From contig NZ_JASZYB010000004.1 in NCBI RefSeq assembly GCF_030317205.1, positions 620,001 to 684,000 of the forward strand: a DNA stretch of 64,000 nt, written 5' to 3'. The notes under the pieces are model-generated. The model was not told the DNA's origin. It was given only the letters and a program-made list of their open reading frames with translations, and made no database searches. A program made the position numbers and the translations under genes. Shown piece after piece: positions 7,951 to 17,346 of this stretch (the stretch's first letter is position 1; every line of letters starts with the position of its first letter). The stretch comes from Variovorax sp. J2L1-78 (GTDB taxonomy: Bacteria; Pseudomonadota; Gammaproteobacteria; Burkholderiales; Burkholderiaceae_C).

Positions 7951-8976
7951 ATGCAGGTTTTTCGCGGGTTTCGGCATCCCGGCGTGGCTCCGGCCTGCGC
8001 CCTGACCATTGGCAATTTCGACGGCGTGCACCGGGGCCACCAGGCCATGCTGGCGCTGCTCGCCACCGAGGCGCGCCAGCGTGGCCTGCCAAGCTGCGTG
8101 CTCACCTTCGAGCCGCACCCGCGCGACTACTTCGCGGCGGTCAACAAGCGGCCGGAACTCGCGCCGGCGCGCATCGGCACCCTGCGCGACAAGCTCAGCG
8201 AACTGGCCGACTGCGGCGTGGCGCAGACCATCGTGCTGCCCTTCGACGCACGGCTGGCCGCCCAGACGCCCGACGAATTCATCCAACACGTGCTGCGCGA
8301 CGGCCTGGGCGCGCGCTACGTGCTGGTGGGCGACGACTTCCGCTTCGGCGCCAAGCGCGCCGGCGACTACGCCATGCTCGATGCGGCGGGCGACCGGCAC
8401 GGCTTCGACGTCGCCCGCATGAACAGCTACGAGGTGAAGGGGCTGCGCGTGTCCAGTTCGGCGGTGCGCGACGCGCTGGCCGAGGGCCGCATGGCCGACG
8501 CCCATACCTTGCTGGGCCGGCCGTACGCCATCTCGGGCCACGTAGTGCATGGCCGGAAGCTGGGCCGCGCATTGGGCGCCTCGGCGCCCGGCAGGGACGA
8601 CGGCTTTCGCACCCTCAACCTGCGCTTCAAGCACTGGAAGCCGGCCGCCAGCGGCATCTTCGCCGTCCTGGTCCATGGGCTGACGCCGCAACCGCTCAAG
8701 GGCGTGGCCAACCTGGGCGTGCGGCCCTCGCTGGACCCCAACGACGTCAATGCCGGCCGGGTGCTGCTGGAGACGCACTGCCTGGATTGGCCCGCCGAAC
8801 TGGGGCCGGAGGGGGCCTACGGTAAAATCGTCCGCGTGGAACTGCTGCACAAACTGCACGACGAATTGCGCTACACCAGCCTCGAAGCCCTCACCGCAGG
8901 GATCGCCAAGGATGGCCGCGACGCACGTGCGTTCTTCGCTTCCACGCACCGTCAGACCACGCGCGACCGAATTTAG
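7951..8976 (+). CDS. ribF: bifunctional riboflavin kinase / FAD synthetase
   Basis: Converts riboflavin to FMN and then FAD. 341 residues with the usual two-domain layout. The N-terminal FMN adenylyltransferase has TIGNFDGVHRGH (about 18-29), the nucleotidyl-transferase GNFDGxHxGH motif, and an SSSAVRDAL stretch near 170. The C-terminal riboflavin kinase barrel has PYAISGHVVHGRKLGR (about 190-205) and NLGVRPSLDPN. ATG 7951 begins MQVFRG, the usual family start. It is followed after 121 bases by ileS and lspA, the common ribF-ileS-lspA order of Proteobacteria. No FMN riboswitch was recognised upstream. Confidence 0.96.
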   Translation: MQVFRGFRHPGVAPACALTIGNFDGVHRGHQAMLALLATEARQRGLPSCVLTFEPHPRDYFAAVNKRPELAPARIGTLRDKLSELADCGVAQTIVLPFDARLAAQTPDEFIQHVLRDGLGARYVLVGDDFRFGAKRAGDYAMLDAAGDRHGFDVARMNSYEVKGLRVSSSAVRDALAEGRMADAHTLLGRPYAISGHVVHGRKLGRALGASAPGRDDGFRTLNLRFKHWKPAASGIFAVLVHGLTPQPLKGVANLGVRPSLDPNDVNAGRVLLETHCLDWPAELGPEGAYGKIVRVELLHKLHDELRYTSLEALTAGIAKDGRDARAFFASTHRQTTRDRI

Positions 8977-9097
8977 GGCGGGAAGCCGATCCCGCTCCTT
9001 CGCCATTTCCTCGCGTCCCGCGTCGCCCTCGTCGGCGCCGCACGCACCCTTCGATTCCTCGCGCGCTGCAAGGGCAGCGCAGACTTCCGGAAACCCC

Positions 9098-11965
9098 ATG
9101 TCTGACAAAAAACCCGACGGCGGCACCGATTACCGCGCCACCCTCAACCTGCCCGACACCCCGTTCCCGATGCGCGGCGACATGGCCAAGCGCGAGCCGG
9201 GCTGGGTCAAGGAATGGGACGACCAGGGCCTCTACAAGCGGCTGCGCGATGCGCGCGTCGGCGCGCCCAAGTTCATCCTGCACGACGGCCCGCCCTACGC
9301 CAACGGCCAGATCCACATGGGTCACGCCGTCAACAAGATCCTGAAGGACATGATCACCAAGGCGCGGCAGCTGGAGGGCTTCGACGCGCTCTACGTGCCG
9401 GGCTGGGACTGCCACGGCTTGCCGATCGAGAACGCCATCGAGAAGAAGTACGGCCGCAACCTGAGCCGCGACGACATGCAGGCCAAGAGCCGCGCCTTCG
9501 CGACCGAGCAGATCGCCCAGCAGATGGTCGACTTCCAGCGCCTGGGCGTGCTGGGCGAGTGGGACCATCCGTACAAGACGATGGACTTCGCCAACGAAGC
9601 CGGCGAGCTGCGCGCCTTCAAGCGCGTGATCGAGCGCGGCTTCGTCTACCGCGGCCTGAAGCCGGTGTACTGGTGCTTCGACTGCGGCTCCTCGCTGGCC
9701 GAGTTCGAGATCGAGTACGCCGACAAGAAGTCGCAGACCCTCGACGTGGCCTTCAAGGCGCACGAGCGCGAGAAGGTGCTGGCCGCCTTCGGCCGCCCCG
9801 ACGTGCTGGGCGATGTCTTCGCGGTCATCTGGACCACCACCGCCTGGACCATCCCGGCGAACCAGGCGATCAACCTGAACCCGGAGCTGGAGTATTCGCT
9901 GGTCGACACCGAGCGCGGCCTGCTGATCCTGGCCACCTCGCTGGTCGAGATGTGCATGAACCGCTACGCGCTCGACGGCAAGGTGCTGGCCACCGTCAAG
10001 GGCGAAGCGCTGGGCGGGCTCGAGTTCGAGCACCCGCTGTACGACGTGAAGGACGAGAACGGGGTCCACGGCTACCAGCGCCTGGCGCCTGTGTACCTGG
10101 CCGACTACGCGACCGCCACCGACGGCACCGGCCTGGTTCACTCGTCGCCTGCCTACGGCGTGGACGACTTCAACTCCTGCGTCGCGCACGGCCTGGCCTA
10201 CGACGACATCCTGAACCCGGTGCAGGGTAACGGCACCTACGCGCCCGACTTCCCGCTGTTCGGCGGGCAGCACATCTGGAAGGCCGTGCCGGAGATCATC
10301 GCCGCGCTGCGCGACGCGAACCGCCTGGTGGCCACCGAGGGCATCACCCACAGCTACCCGCACTGCTGGCGCCACAAGACACCGGTGATCTACCGTGCCG
10401 CCGCGCAGTGGTTCATCCGCATGGACGAAGGCGAAGGCGTCTTCACCAAGGACAAGGCCCCCCAGACGCTGCGCCAGATCGCGCTCGAAGCCATCGAGAA
10501 GACGCACTTCTACCCCGAGAACGGCAAGGCACGCCTGCACGACATGATCGCCAACCGGCCCGACTGGTGCATCTCGCGCCAGCGCAGCTGGGGCGTGCCG
10601 ATCCCCTTCTTCCTGCACAAGGACTCGGGCGAGCTGCATCCGCGCACCATGGAGATCCTCGACCAGGCCGCCGACATCGTGGAGAAGGGCGGGATCGAGG
10701 CCTGGAGCCGCGTGACCGTCGAGGAGATCCTCGGCGCCGAAGACGCGCCGAGCTACACCAAGAGCACCGACATCCTGGAGGTGTGGTTCGACTCGGGCTC
10801 GACCTTCTGGCACGTGCTGCGCGGCACGCACCCCACAGTGCACCACGACGCCGGCCCCGAGGCCGACCTGTACCTCGAAGGCCACGACCAGCACCGCGGC
10901 TGGTTCCACTCTTCCCTGCTGCTGGCCTCGGCGCTCGAAGGCCGGGCGCCCTACCGCGGCCTGCTGACGCACGGCTTCACGGTCGACAGCCAGGGCCGCA
11001 AGATGAGCAAGTCGCTCGGCAACGGCATCGACCCGCAGGAGATCAGCAAGAAGCTGGGCGCGGAAATCATCCGCCTCTGGGTGGCCGCCAGCGACTACTC
11101 GGGCGACATCGCCGGCGACGACAAGATCCTCGCGCGCGTGGTCGATGCGTATCGGCGCATCCGCAACACGCTGCGCTTCCTGCTGGCCAACACCAGCGAC
11201 TTCGACGTCGCGAAGGACGCGGTGCCGCTCGACCAGCTGCTGGAGATCGACCGCTACGCGCTCAGCCGCGCGGCGCAGTTCCAGGCCGAGGTGCTGGCGC
11301 ACTACAAGGTGTACGAGTTCCACCCGGTGGTCGCCAAGCTGCAGCTCTACTGCTCGGAAGACCTGGGTGGCTTCTACCTCGACGTGCTGAAGGACCGGCT
11401 CTACACGACCGCGCCCGGCTCGCACGCGCGCCGCAGCGCGCAGACCGCGCTCTGGCACATCACGCAGGCGATGCTGCGCTGGATGGCGCCCTTCCTCAGC
11501 TTCACCGCCGAAGAGGCGTGGAAGCTGGTGGGCACCGGCCAGCCGGGCGACTCGATCTTCACCCAGGTCTACAGCGACCTCGGCACGCCGGACGACGGCC
11601 TGCTGGCCAAGTGGACGCGCATCCGCGAGATCCGCGACGGCGTGAACAAGGAGATCGAATCGGTGCGCGGCACCGGCCAGGTCGGCTCATCGCTGCAGGC
11701 CAAGGTCGCGCTCACGGTGCGGCCGGAAGACCATGCGCTGCTGGCGTCGCTGGGCGACGACCTGAAGTTCGTCTTCATCACCTCGGCGATCGAGCTGCTC
11801 GCCGGCGACGCTGTCGCCACGGTGATCACGCCCAGCACCGACACCAAGTGCGAACGCTGCTGGCACTACCGCGCCGATGTCGGCCACGACCCGGCCCACC
11901 CGACAATCTGCGGCCGCTGCACCAGCAACCTCTACGGCGCGGGCGAAGCGCGGAGCGTCGCGTAA
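9098..11965 (+). CDS. ileS: isoleucyl-tRNA synthetase
   Basis: Class I aminoacyl-tRNA synthetase, 955 residues. The HIGH signature reads HMGH in PPYANGQIHMGHAVNK (residues about 69-72) and the KMSKS loop is KMSKSLGN (about 636-643). The editing CP1 insertion lies between them (TTTAWTIPANQAI). A C-terminal zinc finger is present, CERCW near 923-927 and CGRCTSN near 944-950, as in E. coli-type IleRS. ATG 9098 fits the family N-terminus (YRATLNLPDTPFPMRG); the open frame to 8750 overlaps ribF and is a shadow. Its TAA stop overlaps the lspA ATG by one base (TAATG), suggesting coupled translation. Confidence 0.98.
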   Translation: MSDKKPDGGTDYRATLNLPDTPFPMRGDMAKREPGWVKEWDDQGLYKRLRDARVGAPKFILHDGPPYANGQIHMGHAVNKILKDMITKARQLEGFDALYVPGWDCHGLPIENAIEKKYGRNLSRDDMQAKSRAFATEQIAQQMVDFQRLGVLGEWDHPYKTMDFANEAGELRAFKRVIERGFVYRGLKPVYWCFDCGSSLAEFEIEYADKKSQTLDVAFKAHEREKVLAAFGRPDVLGDVFAVIWTTTAWTIPANQAINLNPELEYSLVDTERGLLILATSLVEMCMNRYALDGKVLATVKGEALGGLEFEHPLYDVKDENGVHGYQRLAPVYLADYATATDGTGLVHSSPAYGVDDFNSCVAHGLAYDDILNPVQGNGTYAPDFPLFGGQHIWKAVPEIIAALRDANRLVATEGITHSYPHCWRHKTPVIYRAAAQWFIRMDEGEGVFTKDKAPQTLRQIALEAIEKTHFYPENGKARLHDMIANRPDWCISRQRSWGVPIPFFLHKDSGELHPRTMEILDQAADIVEKGGIEAWSRVTVEEILGAEDAPSYTKSTDILEVWFDSGSTFWHVLRGTHPTVHHDAGPEADLYLEGHDQHRGWFHSSLLLASALEGRAPYRGLLTHGFTVDSQGRKMSKSLGNGIDPQEISKKLGAEIIRLWVAASDYSGDIAGDDKILARVVDAYRRIRNTLRFLLANTSDFDVAKDAVPLDQLLEIDRYALSRAAQFQAEVLAHYKVYEFHPVVAKLQLYCSEDLGGFYLDVLKDRLYTTAPGSHARRSAQTALWHITQAMLRWMAPFLSFTAEEAWKLVGTGQPGDSIFTQVYSDLGTPDDGLLAKWTRIREIRDGVNKEIESVRGTGQVGSSLQAKVALTVRPEDHALLASLGDDLKFVFITSAIELLAGDAVATVITPSTDTKCERCWHYRADVGHDPAHPTICGRCTSNLYGAGEARSVA

Positions 11966-12480
11966 TGGCCCGCACCGCCACCACCCGCAAGCTGTCGTCG
12001 TCCGCCAGTGCCGGCATCTGGCCCTGGCTCGGCCTAGCCCTGGTCCTGTTCATCCTCGACCAGTTCACCAAGACGCTGATTCTTGGCTACTACCGGCTCG
12101 GCGACGTGACCCACATCACGAGCTTCTTCAACATCGTGCGGGCCCACAACACCGGGGCGGCCTTCTCGTTCCTGGCGGACCACTCGGGCTGGCAGCGCTG
12201 GCTGTTCACCGGCATCGGCGTGGGCGCGGCGGTGTTCATCGTCTGGATGCTGAAGTCGCACCCGGGCCAGAAGCTGTTCAGCTTCGCGATGGCCTGCATC
12301 CTGGGCGGCGCCATCGGCAACGTGGTCGACCGCATGATGCACGGCTACGTGGTCGACTTCCTGGACTTCCACCTGGGCAGCAGCCACTTCCCGGCCTTCA
12401 ACGTAGCCGACAGCGCCATCACCATCGGGGCGATCTGCCTGATCCTCGACGAGCTCCGGCGCGTGCGGCGCGGCAAGTAG
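11965..12480 (+). CDS. lspA: lipoprotein signal peptidase II
   Basis: Inner-membrane aspartyl protease that removes signal peptides from diacylglyceryl-modified prolipoproteins. 171 residues with four hydrophobic segments (about 18-36, 72-95, 102-120, 145-162). Both catalytic aspartates are in their motifs: D122 in GNVVDR and D149 in FNVADS. The start overlaps the ileS stop by 1 base. A strong terminator follows 25 bases after the stop. Confidence 0.97.
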   Translation: MARTATTRKLSSSASAGIWPWLGLALVLFILDQFTKTLILGYYRLGDVTHITSFFNIVRAHNTGAAFSFLADHSGWQRWLFTGIGVGAAVFIVWMLKSHPGQKLFSFAMACILGGAIGNVVDRMMHGYVVDFLDFHLGSSHFPAFNVADSAITIGAICLILDELRRVRRGK

Positions 12481-12505
12481 CGCCCCGGCCTTCCGCCGAA
12501 CCGAC

Positions 12506-12543
12506 AACCGCGTTGCCCTCCCAGGGTTAACGCGGTTTTTTTT
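12506..12543 (+). terminator. rho-independent terminator after lspA
   Basis: Perfect 9-bp stem AACCGCGTT (12506-12514) / AACGCGGTT (12529-12537) with a 14-base loop, followed by an unbroken T-run at 12536-12543. Confidence 0.93.
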
Positions 12544-12575
12544 GGGTCATCAGGGCGTCACACTGGCGCGGTCCA

Positions 12576-12591
12576 ATGTAATCGATTACAT
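12576..12591. promoter_or_regulatory. perfect 16-bp palindrome, probable LacI-family operator
   Basis: ATGTAATCGATTACAT is a perfect dyad with a central CG, the typical form of LacI/GalR-family operators. It ends 12 bases before the LacI-type gene start at 12604, so autoregulation, and control of the ABC operon that follows, is the natural reading. Confidence 0.75.
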
Positions 12592-12603
12592 GAAGCCGCC
12601 CCG

Positions 12604-13611
12604 ATGCCCTCGATGAACATCCAGATCGTTGCCCGACACGCCGGCGTCTCCGTCGCCACGGTGTCGCGCGCGTTCAATTTCCCCGACAAGGTGGCGCCGG
12701 CCACCCGCGCGCTGGTCGAACGTGTCGCCGCCGAACTGGGGTATGTCGCCAACGCCAGCGCGCGCACGCTGCGCACACAGCGCAGCCGCGTGCTCGGGGT
12801 TGTGCTGCCCACGCTGCTGAACCCGACCTTCGCCGAATGCCTGCAGGGCATCGCCCAGACCGCCGCGGCGGGCGGCTACGCGATCGTGCCGGTGACCACC
12901 GACTACCAGCTCGCCGAGGAAGAGCGCGCCGTGAACCAGCTGATCGCGGGCAACGTCGACGGGATGATCCTGGTGGTGTCGAACCCGACGACCTCGCAGG
13001 CGCTCAAGCGCCTGCGGGCCAACGCGGTGCCCTACGTGCTGGCCTACAACAAGCACGCGTCGCACCCCTGCGTGTCGGTCGACAGCGAAGGTGCCTCGGC
13101 CGAGGTGGTGGCGCGGCTGGTGCGGCTCGGCCACCGGCGCATCGCGATGGTGACCGGCACCATGGCCGCGTCCGACCGAGCGCAGCAGCGCTACCGCGGT
13201 TACCTGCAGGGCATGGACGCGGCCGGCCTGAGTGCGCCGCCGGTGCTGGAGGTGCCCTTCGTCGAGACCGCGGTCGACGCACTTCGCCACTACCTCGCGG
13301 AGACGCCGCGGCCCACCGCCCTGTTCTGCTCGAACGACCTGCTGGCCATCCGCAGCATCCGCGCCGCGTCGCTCGACGGCCTGCGCGTGCCGCAGGACCT
13401 GGCCGTGGTCGGCTTCGACGGCATCGCGCTCGGCCAGGACCTGACGCCGGCGCTGAGCACCGTGATGCAGCCCAACCACGACATCGGCCGCCACAGCGTC
13501 GAGCTGCTGCTCAAGGCGCTGGCCGACGGCGTCGTCCCGCGTGCCGACGCCAGCCTGCTGCTGCCGCATGCCTTCCGCGAAGGCGAGTCGTGCGCGGCGG
13601 CCCCCGCCTGA
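12604..13611 (+). CDS. LacI-family transcriptional regulator
   Basis: 335 residues. N-terminal helix-turn-helix (IVARHAGVSVATVSRAFN, about 7-24) and hinge helix region (about 48-60), then a periplasmic-binding-protein-like effector domain (60-330) starting RSRVLGVVLPTLLNPTF. The Val-Ser-Val-Ala-Thr-Val-Ser recognition helix is canonical, fitting a CG-centred operator such as the one at 12576-12591. It heads a tandem gene set (binding protein, two permeases, ATPase, phosphodiesterase) with 46 bases before the next gene, so it probably controls that operon. The effector is unknown; a phosphodiester or its breakdown product is inferred from the operon. Confidence 0.9.
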   Translation: MPSMNIQIVARHAGVSVATVSRAFNFPDKVAPATRALVERVAAELGYVANASARTLRTQRSRVLGVVLPTLLNPTFAECLQGIAQTAAAGGYAIVPVTTDYQLAEEERAVNQLIAGNVDGMILVVSNPTTSQALKRLRANAVPYVLAYNKHASHPCVSVDSEGASAEVVARLVRLGHRRIAMVTGTMAASDRAQQRYRGYLQGMDAAGLSAPPVLEVPFVETAVDALRHYLAETPRPTALFCSNDLLAIRSIRAASLDGLRVPQDLAVVGFDGIALGQDLTPALSTVMQPNHDIGRHSVELLLKALADGVVPRADASLLLPHAFREGESCAAAPA

Positions 13612-13657
13612 TTTCTCCCTTCCCCCCGACGATCTCTTCCAACCCAGGAGCTTTTCC

Positions 13658-14671
13658 ATGTCCCTCACCCTGAAACGCATCGCCCGCCTCGGCGTGCTGG
13701 CCGCCGGCCTCGCCGCCGCCAGCGTCACCATGGCGCAGACCGCCATCTGCTACAACTGCCCGACCGAATGGGCCGACTGGGGCACGCAGCTGCGCGCCAT
13801 CAAGGCCAAGACCGGCGTCACCGTGCCGGCCGACAACAAGAACTCGGGCCAGGCCCTGGCGCAGATGGTGGCCGAGAAGGCCAGCCCCGTGGCCGACGTG
13901 ACCTACCTCGGCGTCACCTTCGCCATCCAGGCGCAGAAGGACGGCGTGGTCGCCCCCTACCAGCCCGCCAACTGGAAGGACATCCCCGATGGCCTGAAGG
14001 ACCCGGCCGGTCACTGGTTCAGCATCCACTCCGGCACGCTCGGCTTCATGGTCAACGTCGACGCGCTCAAGGGCAAGCCGATCCCGAAGTCGTGGGCCGA
14101 CCTGCTCAAGCCCGAATACAAGGGCCTGATCGGCTACCTCGACCCGGCCTCGGCCTTCGTCGGCTACGTCGGCGCGGTGGCGGTCAACGAAGCGCGCGGC
14201 GGCACGCTCGACAACTTCGGCCCGGCCATCGACTACTTCAAGGCGCTGCAGAAGAACGAACCCATCGTGCCCAAGCAGACCTCGTACGCGCGCGTGCTCT
14301 CGGGCGAGATCGCGATCCTGCTGGACTACGACTTCAACGCCTACCGCGCCAAGTACAAGGACAAGGCCAACGTCGCCTTCGTGATCCCGACCGAAGGCAC
14401 CGTCGTCGTGCCCTACGTGATGAGCATGGTGGCCAACGCCCCGCATTCCGCCAACGCCAAGAAGGTGCTCGACTTCGTGCTGTCCGATGAAGGCCAGGCG
14501 ATCTGGGCCAAGGCCTACCTGCGCCCGGTGCGTGCCGGCGCGATGCCCAAGGACGTCGAGGCGCAGTTCCTGCCCGCCGCCGAGTACAAGCGGGCCAAGA
14601 CGGTCGACTACGGCCGCATGGCTGCCGCGCAGCGCGCCTTCTCCGACAGCTACCTGAAGGACGTGCGTTGA
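13658..14671 (+). CDS. ABC transporter periplasmic substrate-binding protein
   Basis: 337 residues with a signal peptide (positively charged LKRIAR then a hydrophobic core, cleavage near MAQ at about 25-27). The mature part resembles the extracellular binding proteins grouped with ferric-iron, phosphonate and spermidine binders (family 1/COG1840-like). AGG AGC lies 8-13 bases before the ATG at 13658. The next gene's TTG start overlaps its stop. Since the operon ends in a phosphodiesterase and lies beside a Na/Pi cotransporter, a phosphorus-containing ligand is more likely than iron, but this is inference. A CYNCP segment just after the cleavage site contributes two cysteines. Confidence 0.88.
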   Translation: MSLTLKRIARLGVLAAGLAAASVTMAQTAICYNCPTEWADWGTQLRAIKAKTGVTVPADNKNSGQALAQMVAEKASPVADVTYLGVTFAIQAQKDGVVAPYQPANWKDIPDGLKDPAGHWFSIHSGTLGFMVNVDALKGKPIPKSWADLLKPEYKGLIGYLDPASAFVGYVGAVAVNEARGGTLDNFGPAIDYFKALQKNEPIVPKQTSYARVLSGEIAILLDYDFNAYRAKYKDKANVAFVIPTEGTVVVPYVMSMVANAPHSANAKKVLDFVLSDEGQAIWAKAYLRPVRAGAMPKDVEAQFLPAAEYKRAKTVDYGRMAAAQRAFSDSYLKDVR

Positions 14672-15477
14672 AGTCCGGCCAGCGCTGGCTGCTGCTCGGC
14701 TGCGCAGCGCCGGCCGCCGCCTTCTTCCTGATGTTCTGGCTGCTGCCGGTGCTGCGCCTCTTGGCGCTGCCGGCGGACAAGGGCTGGTCCACCTACTTCG
14801 CCGTGCTCACCGACAGCCGCTACCTGCAGAGCATGCTCAACACGGTGCTGCTGTCGCTGGGCGTGACACTGGCCACGCTGGTGCTCGGCGGCGCGGTCGG
14901 CGTCTACCTGGCGCGGCGCGACTTCGTTGCCAAGCGCGTGCTGCTGTCGCTGCTGACGCTGCCGCTGTCCTTTCCCGGCGTGATCGTCGGCTTCTTCGTG
15001 ATCCTGCTGGGCGGCCGTCAGGGCCTGGTGGCCGACCTGTCCGACGCGCTGGTGGGCAAGCGCATCACCTTCGCGTACGGCCTGCTGGGCCTGTTCCTGG
15101 CGTACCTGTACTTCTCGCTGCCGCGCGCCATCGCGACCTATGCGGCAGCGGCCGAATCGATGAACCTGCAGCTGGAGGAAGCCGCGCGTTCGCTCGGCGC
15201 CTCGCGGCTGCGGGTGGTGCGCGACGTGTGGCTGCCCGAGCTGGCGCCCACCACGCTCGCGTGCGGCGCGATCCTGTTCGCGACCTCGATGGGCGCCTTC
15301 GGCACGGCCTTCACGCTGGCCAGCAAGTTCGAGGTGATCCCGATCACCATCTACAACGAGTTCACCAACTACGCCAACTTCGCGCTGGCCGCGTCGCTGT
15401 CGATCGCGCTGGGCGTGGTGACCTGGCTCGTGCTGTTCCTGGCTCGACACTTCGGCGCTAGCCCCGCGGTGCGCTGA
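14668..15477 (+). CDS. ABC transporter permease (first)
   Basis: 269 residues with about six membrane segments (near 9-29, 55-80, 92-115, 130-150, 195-215, 240-260). The EAA loop that contacts the ATPase is EEAARSLGASRLRVVRDVWLP (about 170-190). A TTG start at 14668 overlaps the preceding stop codon (TTGA, 4-base overlap), and there is no good in-frame ATG before the first membrane segment. The start is therefore inferred from coupling. It forms a heterodimer with the next permease. Confidence 0.9.
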   Translation: MKSGQRWLLLGCAAPAAAFFLMFWLLPVLRLLALPADKGWSTYFAVLTDSRYLQSMLNTVLLSLGVTLATLVLGGAVGVYLARRDFVAKRVLLSLLTLPLSFPGVIVGFFVILLGGRQGLVADLSDALVGKRITFAYGLLGLFLAYLYFSLPRAIATYAAAAESMNLQLEEAARSLGASRLRVVRDVWLPELAPTTLACGAILFATSMGAFGTAFTLASKFEVIPITIYNEFTNYANFALAASLSIALGVVTWLVLFLARHFGASPAVR

Positions 15478-15488
15478 ACGGAGGACGC

Positions 15489-16289
15489 ATGCGAACCCAC
15501 ACAACCACCCGAGCGCCTTTCCTCTTCGCGGTGACCGCGATCGTCAGCTTCTTCATGATCTCGCCGATGCTGCTGTCGGTGATGGCCGGGCTGGTCAACA
15601 ACTACAGCGTCGGCTTGAAGAGCGGCCTGACGACGCGCTGGTTCGGCGAGGTGTGGGAGGTCTACGGCGGCACGGTCGGCTGGTCGCTCGCGCTGGCACT
15701 GGTCTGCGTCGCTTGCACCATCGTGCTCGGCGTGCCCTGCGCCTATGCGCTGGCGCGCAGCCGCTCGCGCGCCGCACGCATCTTCGAGGAGCTGCTGACG
15801 CTGCCGGTCGCGGTGCCGGGCCTGGCGACCGCGCTAGCGCTGATCCTGGCCTACGGGCAGATCACCGCATTCCGCCAGAGCTTCGCCTTCATCCTCGTCG
15901 GGCACATCGTCTTCACGCTGCCCTTCATGGTGCGCACGGTGGCCTCGGCCTTCCAGCGCCACGACCTCGTCGCGCTGGAAGAAGCGGCGCGCACCCTGGG
16001 CGCGAGCTTCCGCCAGCGCTTCATGGGCATCCTGGTGCCGGCGGTGTTCCCCGCCATCGTGGCGGGCAGCCTGATGGTCTTCACGCTCTCGGTCGGCGAA
16101 TTCAACCTGACCTGGATGCTGCACACGCCGCTCACCCGCACGCTGCCCGTCGGCCTGGCCGACAGCTATGCCTCGATGCGGCTGGAAGTGGGCTCGGCCT
16201 ACACGCTGGTCTTCTTCATCGTCATCCTTCCGGTGCTGTGGGGCTTGCAGTCCCTCGCCCATCTCCTGCAGAAACGCCATGGAACTTGA
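15489..16289 (+). CDS. ABC transporter permease (second)
   Basis: 266 residues, six predicted membrane segments, with the EAA loop EEAARTLGASFRQRFMGILVP near 160-180. Preceded by CGGAGGACGC, a good ribosome-binding site, 11 bases after the first permease stop. Its 3' end overlaps the ATPase start by 11 bases. Two distinct permeases plus one ATPase and one binding protein give a complete importer. Confidence 0.92.
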   Translation: MRTHTTTRAPFLFAVTAIVSFFMISPMLLSVMAGLVNNYSVGLKSGLTTRWFGEVWEVYGGTVGWSLALALVCVACTIVLGVPCAYALARSRSRAARIFEELLTLPVAVPGLATALALILAYGQITAFRQSFAFILVGHIVFTLPFMVRTVASAFQRHDLVALEEAARTLGASFRQRFMGILVPAVFPAIVAGSLMVFTLSVGEFNLTWMLHTPLTRTLPVGLADSYASMRLEVGSAYTLVFFIVILPVLWGLQSLAHLLQKRHGT

Positions 16290-17346
16290 ACGCATCCCGG
16301 TCGACATCGACAACGTCGCCAAAACCTACGCCGACGGCACGCGCGGCCTGCAGCCGACGAGCCTGCACGTGGAGCCGGGCGAAGTGCTCGCGCTGCTCGG
16401 CCCCTCGGGCTGCGGCAAGACCACACTGCTGCGCCTGATCGCCGGCCTCGAGACGCTCGACGACGGCGGCCGCATCCGCTTCGGCGACCAGGACGTCACG
16501 CACAAGCCGGTCGAGCAGCGCGGCGTGGGCATGGTGTTCCAGAGCTACGCGCTGTTCCCGCAGATGAGCGTGGCGGCCAACATCGGCTATGGCCTGCGCA
16601 TCCGCGGCGTCGCAGCGTCCGAAGAGAAGCGCGTGGTGGGCGAACTGGTCGACCTCACACGCCTCACCGGGCTGGAGAACAAGCGGCCCAGCGAACTCTC
16701 CGGCGGCCAGCGCCAGCGCGTGGCCCTAGCGCGCGCGGTGGCCGTGCGCCCGCGTGTGCTGCTGCTCGACGAGCCGCTGGCCGCGCTCGACGCCAAGCTC
16801 AAGGAGTCGCTGCGCGACGAGCTGGCCGAGCTGCTGCGCCGCCTGCACATCACCGCCGTGCACGTCACGCACGACCAGCAGGAAGCGATGGCCATCGCCG
16901 ACCGACTGGCCGTGATGCGGGCCGGCCGCATCGTGCAGATCGGCCGCGGCGAAGACCTCTACCGCGCGCCGAGCCATCCTTTCGTCGCCGAGTTCCTGGG
17001 CCGGGTGAACCGGCTCGAACGCACGCCGGAAGCCATCGCCCAGGGCGTGGTGCCCTTCGGCGGCACGGCCATTGCATGCCCACCGGACTGGATGAACCAC
17101 CCGACCCTGCTGCTGCGCCCCGAAGACGTCCGGATCGGCCCCGCGGGCCAGGCAGGCTGGGGCACGGCCCGGGTCGAACAGCGCACCTTCCTCGGCGACC
17201 GCGTGCAGCTGCGCCTGAGCCTCGCCGACCAACCCGGCCTGCTGGCCGACGCCGTGCGCGACACCCCCTTCCAGGCCGGCGACACCATCGGCATCCGTGC
17301 CGAACCCGACCGCTTCATGACCTCGCAGGAGGAGGTCGCCGCATGA
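16279..17346 (+). CDS. ABC transporter ATP-binding protein
   Basis: 355 residues. Walker A GPSGCGKTT near 40-48, Q-loop in VFQSYALFP, signature LSGGQRQR near 138-145, Walker B VLLLDEPLAALD, and the H-loop in VTHDQQEA. The C-terminal extension (about 240-355) is a TOBE/OB-type regulatory domain, as in MalK/PotA-class ATPases. The ATG at 16279 is set by family alignment; the frame is open further upstream inside the permease gene. It overlaps the permease by 11 bases and the following phosphodiesterase start by 4 bases (ATGA). Confidence 0.95.
   Translation: MELERIPVDIDNVAKTYADGTRGLQPTSLHVEPGEVLALLGPSGCGKTTLLRLIAGLETLDDGGRIRFGDQDVTHKPVEQRGVGMVFQSYALFPQMSVAANIGYGLRIRGVAASEEKRVVGELVDLTRLTGLENKRPSELSGGQRQRVALARAVAVRPRVLLLDEPLAALDAKLKESLRDELAELLRRLHITAVHVTHDQQEAMAIADRLAVMRAGRIVQIGRGEDLYRAPSHPFVAEFLGRVNRLERTPEAIAQGVVPFGGTAIACPPDWMNHPTLLLRPEDVRIGPAGQAGWGTARVEQRTFLGDRVQLRLSLADQPGLLADAVRDTPFQAGDTIGIRAEPDRFMTSQEEVAA

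Noticed and set aside
8891..11458. An 855-codon minus-strand open frame
   Set aside because: It is antisense to ileS, with no recognisable domain; caused by G+C-rich codons.
13658..17346. Assignment of the ABC importer to ferric iron
   Set aside because: The binding-protein family includes iron binders, but the phosphodiesterase in the operon and the Na/Pi gene beside it make iron less likely. The question is left open.
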